Source of the DNA: Azorinus chamasolen
Taxonomy: Eukaryota; Mollusca; Bivalvia; Cardiida; Solecurtidae
Assembly: GCA_963576725.1 (NCBI GenBank)
Contig: OY755241.1
Span: forward strand, 76,928,701 to 76,992,700
Reading direction: 5' to 3'
DNA length: 64,000 nucleotides
The notes under the pieces are model-generated. The model saw nothing but the letters and a program-made list of their open reading frames with translations. It was not told the origin of the DNA and did not search any database. The position numbers were made by a program, and so were the translations under genes. Shown here in pieces: positions 21,191-33,482 of the stretch. Numbering within the stretch: position 1 is the stretch's first letter; every line of letters begins with the position of its first letter.

Positions 21191-24100
21191 ATGGAACAGT
21201 GTTTGTCACAGCACAAGAAATATATCAAAATTACCATTCCTCATGCCAAACAGAAATATAAAAAAAAAGCATTCCAGCAAATTGTTCAAAAACTAATTGG
21301 CAACATCAAGATTGTGAGGAACAATGCAACAGTGAAGTATACTGGAATACGGCCCAACTTTTTAAACGACAAGCCATGCACCAATGTGGAGATAGCAGAA
21401 ATAGCCAGCATGCTTGGTTACTTTCCCATGACCATTGGAAATTGTGCAGATACCACCAGGTTTGGATTGGCTACCAGGTATTGTGTAAATAGAAATGAGA
21501 TTCTTAAAGTTATTGAGATCCAACATGATAAATCTTATAAACTGTCTGTTGGTGGTAGAGATGTGAACATACAAGAAATAGGTTTGGAAGGCGTTACTCT
21601 GGACACATATTTATGCACAAAAATAGTATTCAACACCTTTAAACAGTGTACACTTTGCCAGGGAAAGGCTGTTAATAGCAAGGCATGTGCAAAAAAGTTC
21701 AGTGTTGTGCAAGAGTGGTGCCATAGAGATGAAAATAATGTAAAGCTGAGACTGACAGGAAGGAAATGCCATGGCATTATCCCTATCACTGCAAAATCAA
21801 CTAATTGCAATTCATGCAGTAATAAAAAAAAATCAGATGAACCATTAGAAAACATAGAATCTACTGATGATCTCTTTAAAAGGCTTTTTCCTGATACCAA
21901 CGACTTAATGTTAAACTTTTTACAACTTCAAAGTCAAATGTCCTGTGATGACACAGATAAAAGAAGTCGTCGATGGAGTAAAGCCATTATTCAGGTAAGT
22001 GTCTGTATAAATCATTGTAGCCCTTTACTGGCATAAACACAATTTCAAGCAGTGCAAAAATGGTACATCTGTAGATCTCTTTCAGCAGGGTCTACACTGT
22101 TTGCTGAATATCATACATGCACTACAGGTTATAAACTAAACCCTCATGGTAAAATGAAGATTTGTTTTGGGTGTGTCAAAATGTATATGTATGTTAAAAT
22201 AACAGATTATATATTCAGTCTGCAGAGTTTTTCATAAACAGTGATTAATCTAGAAATTTGAACCATGAGTCCCAGGACTCACTAATCTGAAAACAATGAG
22301 TCCCACAGGAAAACTATGAGTCCCAAACTAAATTGATGAGTCCCAAAGCATAAAATTATAAGAAAACTGATGTTAAATCGTAATTTTGCAGTCACATTCT
22401 TTTGGAACATTTATTGCATTATAGTTATAAGTATAACCAGGTTTCCTGGCTAGTCTCATCAATTAGCTGTTAACTTTTCCCTGTTCTGTTTATACCAAGT
22501 ACCAGTACTGTACCTAGTGAATATTCATGGGAAAAGTAGTTATAATCAAATATGGAAGGTGGAATATTGTAGGCATTTCAGAAACTTTAAAGAAACTGAT
22601 CTATCAAACTCCATTAGCAAATAGCAGACCCTTTTCTGACAACTTCTATAGGAGCCGTCTGATCTGGGTCTACTCTGTTTGCAAATGTGTGAAAACACGT
22701 TTACATGAAGGAAAGGGTTAAGACAGCATGGATGTCGAATATTGTCAAAACCGAAAGTAGATCGATACCACCATTCAGAGTACCCATGTGTGGACTACTT
22801 ACCTGGCATGGAGCAACAAAATGATATTTTCGATAGTGTGTACATTTACCATGCAATGTTTGGCCTGATATTTGTCGCATATGCAGCAAAACATGAAATC
22901 AAGTCGACCACATGTTGCCTAACAGAAGTCAACTAGGAGTAAGTCGCCAACCTCTTTGGTCAGAACTCTTTCTCTCTTTAAGCTGACAGTCGTTATTTTC
23001 CTCCATTACACCGGATTCTGGATCCTTATTTTGATCCACGAACGTTGAAATCATGTCACTGGGACACAACTGACCTAACATCGTTTGATTTGAGTCGATC
23101 TTAGCGACTATTTTTGGTAGCAGCATCTTGGATTATCCGGGGTCTTTCGGTGCTGCCATTTTAAAAGGAACGTTTTCATTGGCTCATTACGAACATCCTG
23201 CTGCATACTAGCCAATCAAAATAATTGTTGTAAAATACATACAACAGTCGGATGTTGATATCGCTACGGTGTTCTAGTAGTTTCACTACGTGGAATTAAC
23301 TTCAACGCCTACACGCAGCCATATTTTAATGCGTCCTTTAGGACGCTTATACTTCAGAATGATGCGTTTTTTGCTATTTTAATGCGTCTCTGACGCAGGA
23401 CGCAGACCTAGATTAATCACTGCATAAAGTATGAACAGGTAAAGGGTAAAATAATTACATGTATTTATAATGTACTCTTTTCATACCATAAAATCATTTG
23501 GGTAAAAGGAAATCAATAATTGAACTCAGATATTTGCATCCACTGCAATATAGCAAGGCAAGAGACAATTATTGATCACAACATTTTAGCACAAAATAAA
23601 TATGATAAACTGAGCTTGGTGGTAGACTATTGTATTTCCTTCATTGTTTCATATGAAATATAACAGTCCTCGTCCAAATCCTCTTATTTTAAAAAGGCAG
23701 ACTCTGAATAGAGGGACCCTAGTCCTCTGATTCGGGTATACTACTGCTAACTACATCTGTATAGTAAATGCTCTATTTATCACCATGGTTTCAAACTACA
23801 AAATTCTAAAAAAAATCCTTTTTTCTAGTTAATGCTCCTTTTCGGTAGATTTATTCAAAGAGGTTGAACCTAAAAATAGCCTATGAGGGAATGGGTTAAG
23901 CAGCCACCTGCACTAAATAATGACTTTTATGCAGTATTTTATGTTCGCTTAAATCAGGTTCTAATGTACATTTCAGGTTTGTCTTACTTTGTGGAATAGA
24001 TCCCCCCAAGCATATTCGAGCCTCAGAAATAGTGGAATGCTGATACTACCAAGTGAAAGTCTGCTCTCCAGGTATAAGAACTGTTTACAACAAATGCCTG

Positions 24101-25428
24101 GAATAAATGAGGAAATGTTTAGATGGATGTACAATGAATCTGAAAACTTAAAAACAGAAAAATCTGGTGGTTTAATAATAGACGAAATGTCTGTACAGGA
24201 AGATTTGAAAATGTCCTTTCAACATGGAAAAGTATCTGTAGACGGTTTGGTAGAAATGGGTGAGTTTGTAGAAGACATTGACATTTTGAACAAGCACAGC
24301 CATGAGACCAGAAGTGCAACACATATTATGCAATTCATCTTTTTAGGATATGATGGATTTCGCTTCCCAATCGCATACTATCCTACAGCAGGAGCAAATG
24401 CAGCTGAACTGTATGATATGGTATGGAAGGTTATAAATAAACTAATTGAGTATGAAATTTATGTAGATTATTTGTGCTTTGATGGATGTAGTAACAACCG
24501 TGCATTTCAAATGATGCACTTTGATGATGCATTTGATGCAAATAATAAACAATTTACAGTAAAAAATCCATTCTATCCTAGTCAGAACATCATAATGATG
24601 ATGGATTATTCCCATAAAATAAAAAAATTGAGAAACAACATTCATTCAAGTGGAAATAAAAGTTTTTCGACAGGAAAACTGACCAAAGAAGATCAGTTCA
24701 TTGTTTGGGACTTCTGGATCGAGGCTTATACTTGGGACAAACAGTTTAATACTCCCATTCGAGTACATCAGAAACTCACAGATGAACATATATTTCTGAA
24801 TAAAACATCTAAAATGCGCAATCACTTAGCTGAGCAAGTTTTGGACCAAGATATGTTGAATCTTATGCTGAAATATCAAGAGTCTTTAATCAATGGTAGT
24901 CGTTTAAACTTCACAATTGAGTTGTTACAACATACCAGTCAGATTATTGAAATCTTTCGAGATCGTAGACCAGCGACAGGTATTGATGATCAAAGACTTG
25001 CAGATCTGTTGCTCTTTGAGAAATGGTTGCAGGAATGGTATGAGTCTGTAAGTAAACAACAAGAGCTATCTGCATCTGAAAAAAGCAAAAGTTTCATCAC
25101 AAGGGAAACACATAGTGACATAGTCAGAATGATTCAGGGTTTCTTTTCTGTATGCAAACGCAGGGTCACAAAAGACAAGAAAAGTGTAACCCCTGCTGGA
25201 ATAAACAGTGATGTTGTGGAAAACTTCTTTTGTATCCAGAGAACAATAAATCATGGATCAAACAGTAACCCAACTGCTCATCAATATAAGTATGCAATAA
25301 ATGCCACTGTGTTAGGACAAAATTCTGTCTCAAAGAAAAGCAATGCATGTGATAAAAGAAGGTCATGCCAGCCATTCAATTTCACAACCCCTCAACCACT
25401 CAATAAAAAGCCTTCTATAAGATTATAG
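21191..25428 (+). CDS. P-element-type transposase, two exons, intact
   Basis: Exon 1 is 21191-21994 (268 codons, ATG after an in-frame stop at 21182) and exon 2 is 23977-25428 (483 codons). The splice ATTCAG|GTAAGT to TTTCAG|GTTTGT joins in phase 0 and restores SKAIIQVCLTLWNRSP, a family-typical stretch. Total 751 aa, the length of Drosophila P transposase. Exon 1 has CxxC pairs (C153/C156, C206/C209) but no recognisable THAP finger. Exon 2 shows the RNase H-like core: GLIIDEMS (Asp at exon residue about 65), YLCFDGCSNNRA (Asp about 165), MDYSHKIKKLRNN and SDVVENFF (Glu about 411), with the P-type insertion region between. It cuts and joins the element's ends in the nucleus. No stop or frameshift is seen. 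The intron holds a 1.2-kb hAT-like insertion. Confidence 0.9.
22239..23422. mobile_element. hAT-like element in the transposase intron, 6-bp TSD
   Basis: Inverted ends CAGTGATTAATCTAG, flanked by CATAAA at 22233-22238 and 23423-23428. The left subterminal region has five GAGTCCCA-type repeats, the right one several GCGTC/GACGC motifs. A minus-strand ORF at 22929-23126 (65 aa, MLLPKIVAKIDSNQTMLGQL start) is unrecognised and may be a relic first exon. No transposase is present. Confidence 0.75.
22470..22721. mobile_element. F2 MITE nested in the hAT-like element
   Basis: TTAACTTTTCCCTGTTCTG...GGAAAGGGTTAA with palindrome AACTTCTATAGGAGCCGTCT. Confidence 0.7.
23755..23900. mobile_element. F1 MITE, right half only
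   Basis: ATGCTCTATTTATCACCATG...CTATGAGGGAATGGGTTAA in reverse order relative to the type copy. The left arm is missing. Confidence 0.6.
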
Positions 25429-25455
25429 ACTGGATATGACAGATTTAAGTGTTTT

Positions 25456-25675
25456 TTAACCCTTTCCCTACTAGAACTGTCAATTTTTTAAACATTGTGA
25501 TAAATAGAGCAGTTGCTTCCATTGAGCAAATACTCTATTTATCACAATTGTTCCAATACTACACATTTCTGAAATTGTCCATATCTCTAGTAAATGCTCC
25601 CTTTTCACTGCCTAAGTTTTCAGTAGATTCATTCATACAGGTTGAGTCTAAAAATAGCTTGAGGTAATGGGTTAA
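25456..25675. mobile_element. F1-like MITE just after the transposase stop
   Basis: TTAACCCTTTCCCTACTAGA...GGTAATGGGTTAA with AGCAGTTGCTTCCATTGAGC at the centre. It starts 28 bp past the stop codon, so it may supply the transcript's 3' end. Confidence 0.7.
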
Positions 25676-25767
25676 AGAATGGAATAGAAGTTTTTATAAA
25701 ACGTGTTATATGTGGCACATTGCAAACTACATTGTATTTGATTATAAAATGTCATAATAGCAAACAT

Positions 25768-25993
25768 TTAACTCATTCTCTCCGAGTGATGCATTTTGGC
25801 CCCTCTTTAAAAGTCAAATTTGAAACAATTGTGCTGAATAGTGCATTTGCTGTACATTTGCACACATGCTCTATTTATCACAATGGTTTCAAAACAACAC
25901 AATTCTGAAATTCTCCATTTCTCTAATAAATGCTCCCCTTTTCAGTAGATTCATTCACACAGCACTAAAATAGTCCAAGAGGGAGTGGGTTGA
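25768..25993. mobile_element. F1-like MITE, degraded
   Basis: TTAACTCATTCTCTCCGAG...GGGAGTGGGTTGA, centre GCATTTGCTGTACATTTGC. Confidence 0.55.
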
Positions 25994-26599
25994 TAGCCAG
26001 ATCAAACACAAATCTAATCTGGTTCAAACATACTTGAATAAGTATTTTTATAAATATGCAATTTGCTTTTCTATTTGTTAACATGGGCACAAATTGCCAC
26101 ATATACAAATACATATTAAATAAATTACATGTACCGGTTCATGTATCTTAAGTTCTTAAGTTTTTTTCCCTTTTTATGATCCTAAAACAGGAAGGCTGTT
26201 TTGATCCTTTCTCAATTGATTATTTCTATAAAGCTCTGCCCACAAATAATTAATAAGCTTTATTTCTATTATAAGACCAAACAAGAGAAACAATTCACAG
26301 CTAAATTTTTATCTTAATTCATTATAAGCAAACAAAGTAGACCCTGATCAGAGTTCCTACATGAGCTGTCTCACCAGGGAATTCTATTTTTGAAAAACAC
26401 TTAAAAATAGGATTTTTGCACCTTTAAACCATTTATCTGTCAAACAAATTTTGCAACAATTTTGAAGTAATAGAATGTTTGCCCAACATTATGTTGTTTT
26501 GTATCAGACTCAAAACTGTTTTCAACAATAACTCATTGTGTGTGACAGATTCTGTAGTGTGCAAAAAGTTATGATAGTTGTAGCTATTATACCTTTACA

Positions 26600-27185
26600 A
26601 TCCTGACATTCCCATTATAAATCGTCATATAGAATCCGACCGCATTCAGTGTCATCAGCAAGTCAAATATGCTGCGTGAGTTCATTTTGGGATGGCGGAG
26701 TGTCGCATACTATTTTTATGTCAATGTGACCTTGACCTTTGACCTCATTTACACAAAAGCTTGTCCGCAGCATATCTCCTACACTACTTCAGCTAGGATC
26801 ACCAAATATGGTGTCTGAGTACATCTTGGAATGGCCGAGTGTCGGGTACTATTTATAGGTCAATGTGACCTTGACATTGGGCTTCATTTACAAAAAAACC
26901 TTGTCCAGAGCATATCTTCTATACCGAATTAGCTAGAATCACCAAATATATATGATGTGCGAGTTCATCTTGGGATGGTGGAGTGTCACATACTATTTTT
27001 GAGGTCAATGTGACATTGACATTTGACCTCATTTACAAAAAAGCTTGTCCAGAACATATATCCTACACTAATTCAGCTAGGATCACCAAATATGGTGTGT
27101 GAGTACATCTTTGGATGGCGAAGTGTCGCATATTATTTATAGGTCAATGTGACCTTGAGTTTGACCTTGGGTTTTGTTGTTTCTA
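26600..27185. repeat. HINE-C-type tandem units (about 165 bp, 3-4 copies)
   Basis: Each unit has GATGG(C)GGAGTGTCGCATACTA, CAATGTGACCTTGACCTTTG and GCTTGTCC(G/A)(C/G)A(G)CATAT. It is the inverse of the array at 49350-50740. It lies between the two convergent transposon genes and includes no terminal hairpin. Confidence 0.65.
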
Positions 27186-27208
27186 TTACTTTGCCCTTGC
27201 CTTTACCT

Positions 27209-28702
27209 TTACCAAGTACTGTATGATTTATTATTTATGCACTGTCTTTTTGAAGAAGAGGCAACTAAGCCTGGGGCACTGGAATCCAAGGCATCAGAAT
27301 TTTGCATTACATCCACTTTTAAAATTTCTTGCACTAACAAGTTTGATATTTCTTCTTTTTTACATGTTTTCGAACGCTTAACTTTGTATGCCTCACAGAG
27401 TTTTAAAAGCTGCACATTAGTGAAGGCCAGATCCTGTAGAAATTGTTCATCTGCAATGCTGTTACACTTTAGTTTCAGATGGGAAGATGTTTTATTTTCT
27501 GATTTGTCCTCAATGATTTCTTTATATGATAAGCTTATTTCAACTTTTCTTTTCACTTGACTTTTCTTAATTTCTTCTCTGTGCGCTTTCTTTTTCTTTA
27601 AAGAGAGCATGTCCTTCATATCCTTGAGAAATTGTTTTTGAGAAACCATCAAGAAACGAGACATTAGGTTTTCATACACAGAAAGGCTAACTTCACTACT
27701 CACGCCTTTGCTTAGTTCAGCCCACAGAATGAGTAAGTTTTTATCCTTTAAAAGAACTATTTTTGTCTTTTCAAACAGATTTTCTTTTTCATATCTGAGG
27801 GTGTCTGCATTTAAGATGCCACAAATTTTGCCATCAACATTTAAAAAAGACTGGAAGCATTGATCATTTATGTAAGTCAAGCCTTTCCTTACATTTTGCC
27901 ACTGTTCAATCTCAGAAAATGTCTTATCCGTTCTATCAATTTCATCAATTTCTGCTTGTAATGACCTCATCAATGACACCCTTTCTAGGTTGCATTTCAC
28001 TTTTTCTGATGCACCTTTTTTTTCACTACCAAGATGGTTTGTAATTATTCCACAAAAGTGCTGTCTTGCTTTGGAAACACACATACCTGCTACATACCTC
28101 AATTTGGCCTTTCCAGCTTCTGATATAGGTTGTATTTTTGTTGTATCTGGCTTCCTATAAATTTCAGTTGCCAAAGAATGAACCATTAAACTAAGTAATT
28201 TATAAATAAACTGTGTTCCAACAAAAACCTGCTCATCAGACAATGAACATTCTCCATAGAGTAGTTGAAGTGTTTCTTTATATTGGGCATTTGAAATATA
28301 CCTGTGATACTTTGATAGAATTTCTGTCCATAGTTTTGGAGTGGTAGGTGTCTCTGACAAAGGCAAAACAGTTTTGAAATGGTTGTAGTTTCTATGCAGG
28401 AACTTTTTGAGTCTTAAGTCTGAAACAGATGAACAGATCACATTAATTCGTTTCTGCTTTTCAGTAAATGGGTTTTCGACTGTCACTGATAGTTTAATGT
28501 CACCTAATGAAATGTAATCTGGCAATATAATGTCTTCAACGCTACTGTAATCATCCGAATCACAAAGGTTTTCAATTTCTTCAATATCACCTTCATCAAA
28601 ATCTGATTCATCACTGTCATAACAGTTCAATTTTGGATCAGGAATACATACATTTTGGGAAAATTTACAACATTTTAAGTTCTCTTCACACTGTGCATGC
28701 AT
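27209..28702 (-). CDS. 497-aa C-terminal region of the helicase gene (or second ORF)
   Basis: An open frame of 497 codons starting three bases after the helicase TGA and in the same frame, so it reads as the helicase's C-terminal half behind one stop. The N-terminal part is acidic (YDSDESDFDEGDIEEIENL). The middle is helical with KLWTEILSKYHRYISNAQYK. Near the C-terminus, LLKLCEAYKVKRSKTCKKEE resembles a SAP-like DNA-binding helix pair (inference), followed by a Ser-rich tail. No catalytic motif is recognised. It is encoded inside the P transposon, convergent with the transposase. It could be a tethering or DNA-binding part of the element's second protein. Confidence 0.7.
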   Translation of the reverse strand: MHAQCEENLKCCKFSQNVCIPDPKLNCYDSDESDFDEGDIEEIENLCDSDDYSSVEDIILPDYISLGDIKLSVTVENPFTEKQKRINVICSSVSDLRLKKFLHRNYNHFKTVLPLSETPTTPKLWTEILSKYHRYISNAQYKETLQLLYGECSLSDEQVFVGTQFIYKLLSLMVHSLATEIYRKPDTTKIQPISEAGKAKLRYVAGMCVSKARQHFCGIITNHLGSEKKGASEKVKCNLERVSLMRSLQAEIDEIDRTDKTFSEIEQWQNVRKGLTYINDQCFQSFLNVDGKICGILNADTLRYEKENLFEKTKIVLLKDKNLLILWAELSKGVSSEVSLSVYENLMSRFLMVSQKQFLKDMKDMLSLKKKKAHREEIKKSQVKRKVEISLSYKEIIEDKSENKTSSHLKLKCNSIADEQFLQDLAFTNVQLLKLCEAYKVKRSKTCKKEEISNLLVQEILKVDVMQNSDALDSSAPGLVASSSKRQCINNKSYSTW

Positions 28703-28705
28703 GGT

Positions 28706-31700
28706 TCAGTAAAATTCAGTAACTGCAGCCTTTGGCTGGAAACACAAGCTTTTTCGGTATTTAATGAGCTGAATTCCTGCAGAGTCAGTACATCTGCCAA
28801 GAGCAACAGAAAACTGTCCACATTCAAAAATACCTTTACAGTGTATGCATACACTATTTAGGGTCATCCCCTGGCTCTTGTGTATTGTAAGGCCATACGC
28901 CAGACAAATCGGAAATTGTTCCCTTTCTGCAATTACTTCTTGTGTTTCTATATCCAACACAGTAAACTGGTATCTTCTAATGGTATGTGTCTCGTTTATA
29001 GTTTCAAACTGCACAGTAATATCATCATCTGTAAAGCCAAGCACTTGTCCCTTTAGGCCATTCATTAACTTTCCACCTAAATTCCTTAGAAGAATTACAG
29101 GGCATCCAATCTTAACATGCAAAATTTTTGGTGCAAGTATTCTCTTTAAATGTTTGTCAGATCCTCTGTTCTTTTTTGCTTCATAAATGTGACCTTCAGA
29201 ATTCAACTCAGTCAGTTTCTCATGATTGTACACCTGAGCATCAAAGTTTCTGGGAAATAAATGAATTGGATTATGATTATCATCTAGTTCTCTCTCTAAT
29301 CTTTTCAGAAATATGTCAGTTTCAACAGACACAGCACCGCGTGCAGTTTCACTTATTGCTCTCACCAATTCTGGTTCCTTCTGTCTAACTACAGTTTCAA
29401 AATGTATTCTATTTACAAAGAAAGATTTCCAGATTTCACTCTCAAAACAAAATTTACCCGAGTCACCATACATTGTGTTACCAACTGGTGGCAACTGATA
29501 AAAGTCACCACTGGCAACAACTTGCAGCCCACCAAAATTCCTGTATGCATTTAATACTGTTCTACATACCAGCTCCAACTGATCAAAGTCTTTCTTGGAT
29601 AACATCGAAACTTCATCGATTAATAACACATCTGTTCCCAAAACATTCTGGCGGACATGGCCCATTGAATCATCTTCTCTCACAAGCCTCGTCAGAGTGA
29701 CATCATCATAGCGGCCATCCATTAAACCTGCCCAGCTGGAAAGAAAAACAGTTGTCTGAGGAAATGGTGCTATACTGCTCGAAAGTATGTCAACCCCTCG
29801 CTTGCTATTCACGTCAATATACCTACATGTAAATAGTGAAGACCCAGATGAGACAGCGCATGCAGGAGCTTTCTCATCAGGGTCTGCACTATTTACAAGT
29901 TGATTGTGCAACCAGTGCACTCCACAGCAGTGATTTCACAGCCAAATACTTGTACACAGTGAAGATATATGTAATTATACAACAGGGCATGGGTAAAGAA
30001 GGAGAATATATTTTAAAATTCAACACTTTTCTCCATATATATACGACATTGCAAGCAGAGTAGACCCTGATCAGACATCTTCGAGAGGGTCTGTTCTGTT
30101 TGCTAGATCTGATTTCCACAGTTTCTGCTTTGACATTTCATTTGTAAATTTATATGCAATATTTAAATTTAATTTAATTAATATACCTGATAACACCATT
30201 TCTTCCATGAATATTTATGGAGTAAAGGGTTAAAGTCTATCTACGACCACTTTATAAATGTGAGAGTCTTAATTATTAAATTGCTTAATTGTACATGATA
30301 TAACAGGAATACAGAAAGCTCATGCAGTCAGTCCTGAGCGTTTTGCATTGCTTTCATCCTGAATACAGAAAGCTCATGCAGTCCTGAGCGTTTTGCGTTG
30401 CTTTCATCCTGAATTTCTTCCTGTAAATAGGTAAAGGTGCATACTTTGGTAAAAAAAAATATATATACAGTAAAACTTCGATTATTCGAACACTAAAATA
30501 CGTATTATTATCGATCTTTAAGACAGGTGGCAGCTTAATGCATGGTGAAAGTCATGCAGAAAGCTCCTCTAGGAGCTTTCTGTATGACTTTCACCATGCA
30601 TTAAGCAGCCACCTGCCTAAAAGGGTCCAAATTCTTCTATACCGAAAATTCGAATAATCGAGGTTTTACTGTATTACAGAATTATGGTTTACAGCCCTTG
30701 TGATGATGAACAAGCACATGTGTGATTTTCATAAGAATAGTTTCAAAATCAGGAAGCTATGGTGTGGTCAAGTTTCAAGTTTGTTGGGTTTTTTTGACAA
30801 AAAAATGTGTTCTACCCAGACTACGTTACAATGCCGTCGATGACCACAACAGCAGACTGAATTGACAATAGATCTACCACGAAATGTTATTTGTATAATT
30901 TTTTATGTCTTGCGGACTCATAATAAATCTTATCTTACCTTATATCTTAAGTGAGCGAATATAAAAACTGAAGACCTCGTGCATTTTCTGAGGCATTTAT
31001 TCTCGCAAATTATGGTCATCCTGTCACATTTATAGTGCACGTTTGTAGGTAAAGGTGTTCATTTCATTTTTGAAAAGTGTTGTAATTGTAGTTCTACTCT
31101 AATTCTCATCTAGGACAGTATGAGGGTGCTGCAGTAAAGATAGATAGCTAGATAAATAGATAGGGTCGGATAGATAGATGAAACAAGAGTACCGCATACG
31201 GTACATAATACGCCCACTTGCAAATGTTCTCCGATTCAACATGCCTTATAAGTGTTGACATTTTCCAATCTGTGCTTCAGATCTTGATTTCCATATTAAG
31301 GTGATACTATTTTTTAAAAAAAATTGAAGTTAATATCATTTCAAATGAAAAGTTATGGCCATTCTCATATTTGCATAGATTTGCATTATTTTTTTAAGTG
31401 CAAGGGCCATAACTCCGAAACAACAAATCAAATGATCCTCAGAATCGATTTAGCTTCAGGTCTTGATGCATTAAACATGTGTATTAAGTTTCATTAATAT
31501 CTGTCAAACAGTTTAGAAAACAGCGGACAAACTATATGCATATATTTGCATTATTTTTTAAGTAAAAGGGCCATAACTCCGAAACGACAAATCAAATAAA
31601 CCTCAAAATCTACTCAGCTTCAGATCTTGATGCATTAAACATTTTTGTGAAGTTTCATTAATATCTCTCAAATAGTTTTCCCAGAAAAAAGCGGACAAAC

Positions 31701-33298
31701 TATTTGCGTATTTTTTAGGACAAGGGCCATAACTCTGAAATGAAAAATCAAATGAACCTCAGAATCAACTCAGCTTCAGATCTTGATGCATTAAACATTT
31801 TTGTGAAGTTTTATTAATATCTCTCAAATAGTTTTCCCAGAAAACAGCGGACAAACTATTTGCATGTATTTGCATTATTTTTGAAGGACAAGGGCCATAA
31901 CTCTGAAATGAAAAATCAAATGAACCTCAGAATCAATTCAGTTTCAGATCTTGATGCATTAAACATTTGTGTGAAGTTTCATTAATATCTCTCAAATAGT
32001 TTTTCCAGAAAACAGCGGACAAGCTGTTTGCATATTTTTTAAGGGCAAGGGCCATAACTCTGAAATGAAAAATCCAATGAACCTCAGAATCAACTCAGCT
32101 TCAGATCTTGATGCATTAAACACTTGTGTGAAGTTTCATTAATATATGTCAAATAGTTTTCCCAGAAAACAGCGGACAAACTATTTGCATGTATTTGCAC
32201 TATTTTTAAGTAAAAGGGCCATAACTCCGAAACGACAAATCAAATGAACCTCAGAATCGACTCAGCTTCAGATCTTGATGCATTAAACATTTGTGCGAAG
32301 TTTCATTAATATCTTTTAAATAGTTTTCCCAGAAAACAGTGGACAAACTATTACTAAACATTTGTGTGAAGTTTCATTAATATCTCTCTCATAGTTTTCC
32401 CAGAAAACAGCGGACAAACTATTTGCATGTATTTGCACTATTTTTAAGTAAAAGGGCCATAACTCCGAAATGACAAATCAAATGAACCTCAGAATCAACT
32501 CAGCTTCAGATCTTGATGCATTAAACATTTGTGTGAAGTTTCATTAATATCTCTCAAATAGTTTTCCCAGAAAACAGCAGACAAACTATTTGCATTTTTT
32601 TAAAACAAGGGCCATAACTCTGGAATGAAAAATCAAATGAACCTCAGAATCAACTCAGCTTCAGATCTTGATGCATTAAACATTTGTGTGAAGTTTCATT
32701 AATATCTGTCAAATAGTTTTCCCAGAAAACAGCGGACAAACAAAATGTTGACGGACGAACGAACGGACATGCTAACAAATGGGTAGTTGTGTGACTTTTT
32801 CCTTTGATCTTTTCTTGTGGGACTAGTCCCACAAGAAAAACTATTTTTGGCTCTAACTTTGGAAAAGAATGATCTGGAAGCTAACCCTAACCCTATGTCC
32901 CACAACTGGCCAGGTTAATGTCACAAGAAATGGCCAGGTTAATGTCACAAGAGATGGCCAGGTTAATGATTTTACTTGTGCGACTAGTTAGAAAAAGTCA
33001 CACAACTACCCATTGGTGAGTGCGGACGAACGGACGGACGGACAGGGCCACGACAATATACGACCACCTTTATTAGGTGGGCGTATAAAAAGACATGATC
33101 GGATTACCTGTGTACTGTTTCAGCAGACTCGTACTGGAGGCAAGCAATGCCTGTAGTGCACAGGATTTTTACACGTTTGCCGCTGCTGGATATCAACCTA
33201 TGGATTTCTTGTAGGACCCAGCTTTTTCCGGTCCCGGCCTGTCCGGTAACCACAAGGTTGTGGCCTTCTAATGTGTTTTTTATCGCCAAGTTTTGCAT
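28706..33298 (-). CDS. PIF1-like superfamily 1 DNA helicase of the transposon, two exons
   Basis: Exon 1 is 33298-33108 and carries GQAGTGKS (Walker A, residues 19-26). Exon 2 is 29735-28706. The splice CACAG|GTAATC to TTTCCAG|CTGGGC restores ETVHSWAGLMDGRY, the PIF1 motif Ia region. Exon 2 has LLIDEVSML (Walker B), ASGDFYQLPPV (motif III), AYGLTIHKSQGMTL and QFSVALGRCTD (motifs V/VI). About 406 aa. All core motifs are intact. PIF1 enzymes unwind DNA 5' to 3' using ATP. A leader exon in the right TIR (donor at 33540) probably splices to an acceptor near 33316. The 3.4-kb intron holds an F4, an F3 and a HINE-A. The stop is TGA, after which the frame stays open for 497 codons. Confidence 0.88.
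29788..30022 (+). mobile_element. F4 MITE, right end lost, in the helicase intron
   Basis: CAACCCCTCGCTTGCTATTC then GACAGCGCATGCAGGAGCT, running to TTTTAAAATTCAACAC. The right terminal repeat is replaced by F2-like sequence to about 30232. Confidence 0.7.
30306..30420 (+). repeat. Tandem duplication of about 52 bp
   Basis: GAATACAGAAAGCTCATGCA ... TCCTGAGCGTTTTGC(A/G)TTGC repeated twice, with CAGT lost from the second copy. Confidence 0.7.
30468..30671. mobile_element. F3-type pogo/mariner-like MITE, complete
   Basis: Ends CAGTAAAACTTCGATTATTC and its inverse, TA on both sides. Inner palindrome GGTGGCAGCTTAATGCATGG with centre AGCTCCTCTAGGAGCT. Confidence 0.8.
31183..33087 (+). mobile_element. 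HINE-A copy 2, in the helicase intron
   Basis: ACAAGAGTACCGCATACGGT, about nine units of the HINE-A repeat, ACGG microsatellite, end hairpin and GGGCGTATA. Its 3' end is about 20 bp from the exon-1 splice donor of the helicase. A MITE at 32778-33014 interrupts its microsatellite. Confidence 0.75.
32778..33014. mobile_element. TIR MITE nested in the HINE-A microsatellite
   Basis: Ends AATGGGTAGTTGTGTGACTT (inverted at the right). Inside are an inverted TCTTGTGGGACTAGTCCCAC, three 24-27-bp repeats TGGCCAGGTTAATG, and CTAACCCTAACCCTA. No clear target duplication. Confidence 0.7.
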
Positions 33299-33482
33299 TC
33301 TATTTACGGACCCTTCTATTTATAAACAAATGTTGTGACAGATCGCGGAAAAACCGAACGCTTGACACACTTTTATGATTCGTCCAATGAAAACGCCCGT
33401 TTCAACCGAGACAGTTGAAGGTGTGTCAAACCGAAAGTTGACTAGGAATGAAAACGGCGACAAAATCAAACACCATTTTCTC

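Noticed and set aside
32881..32896. Telomere-like CTAACCCTAACCCT
   Set aside because: Only two repeats inside a small TIR MITE; no telomeric context.
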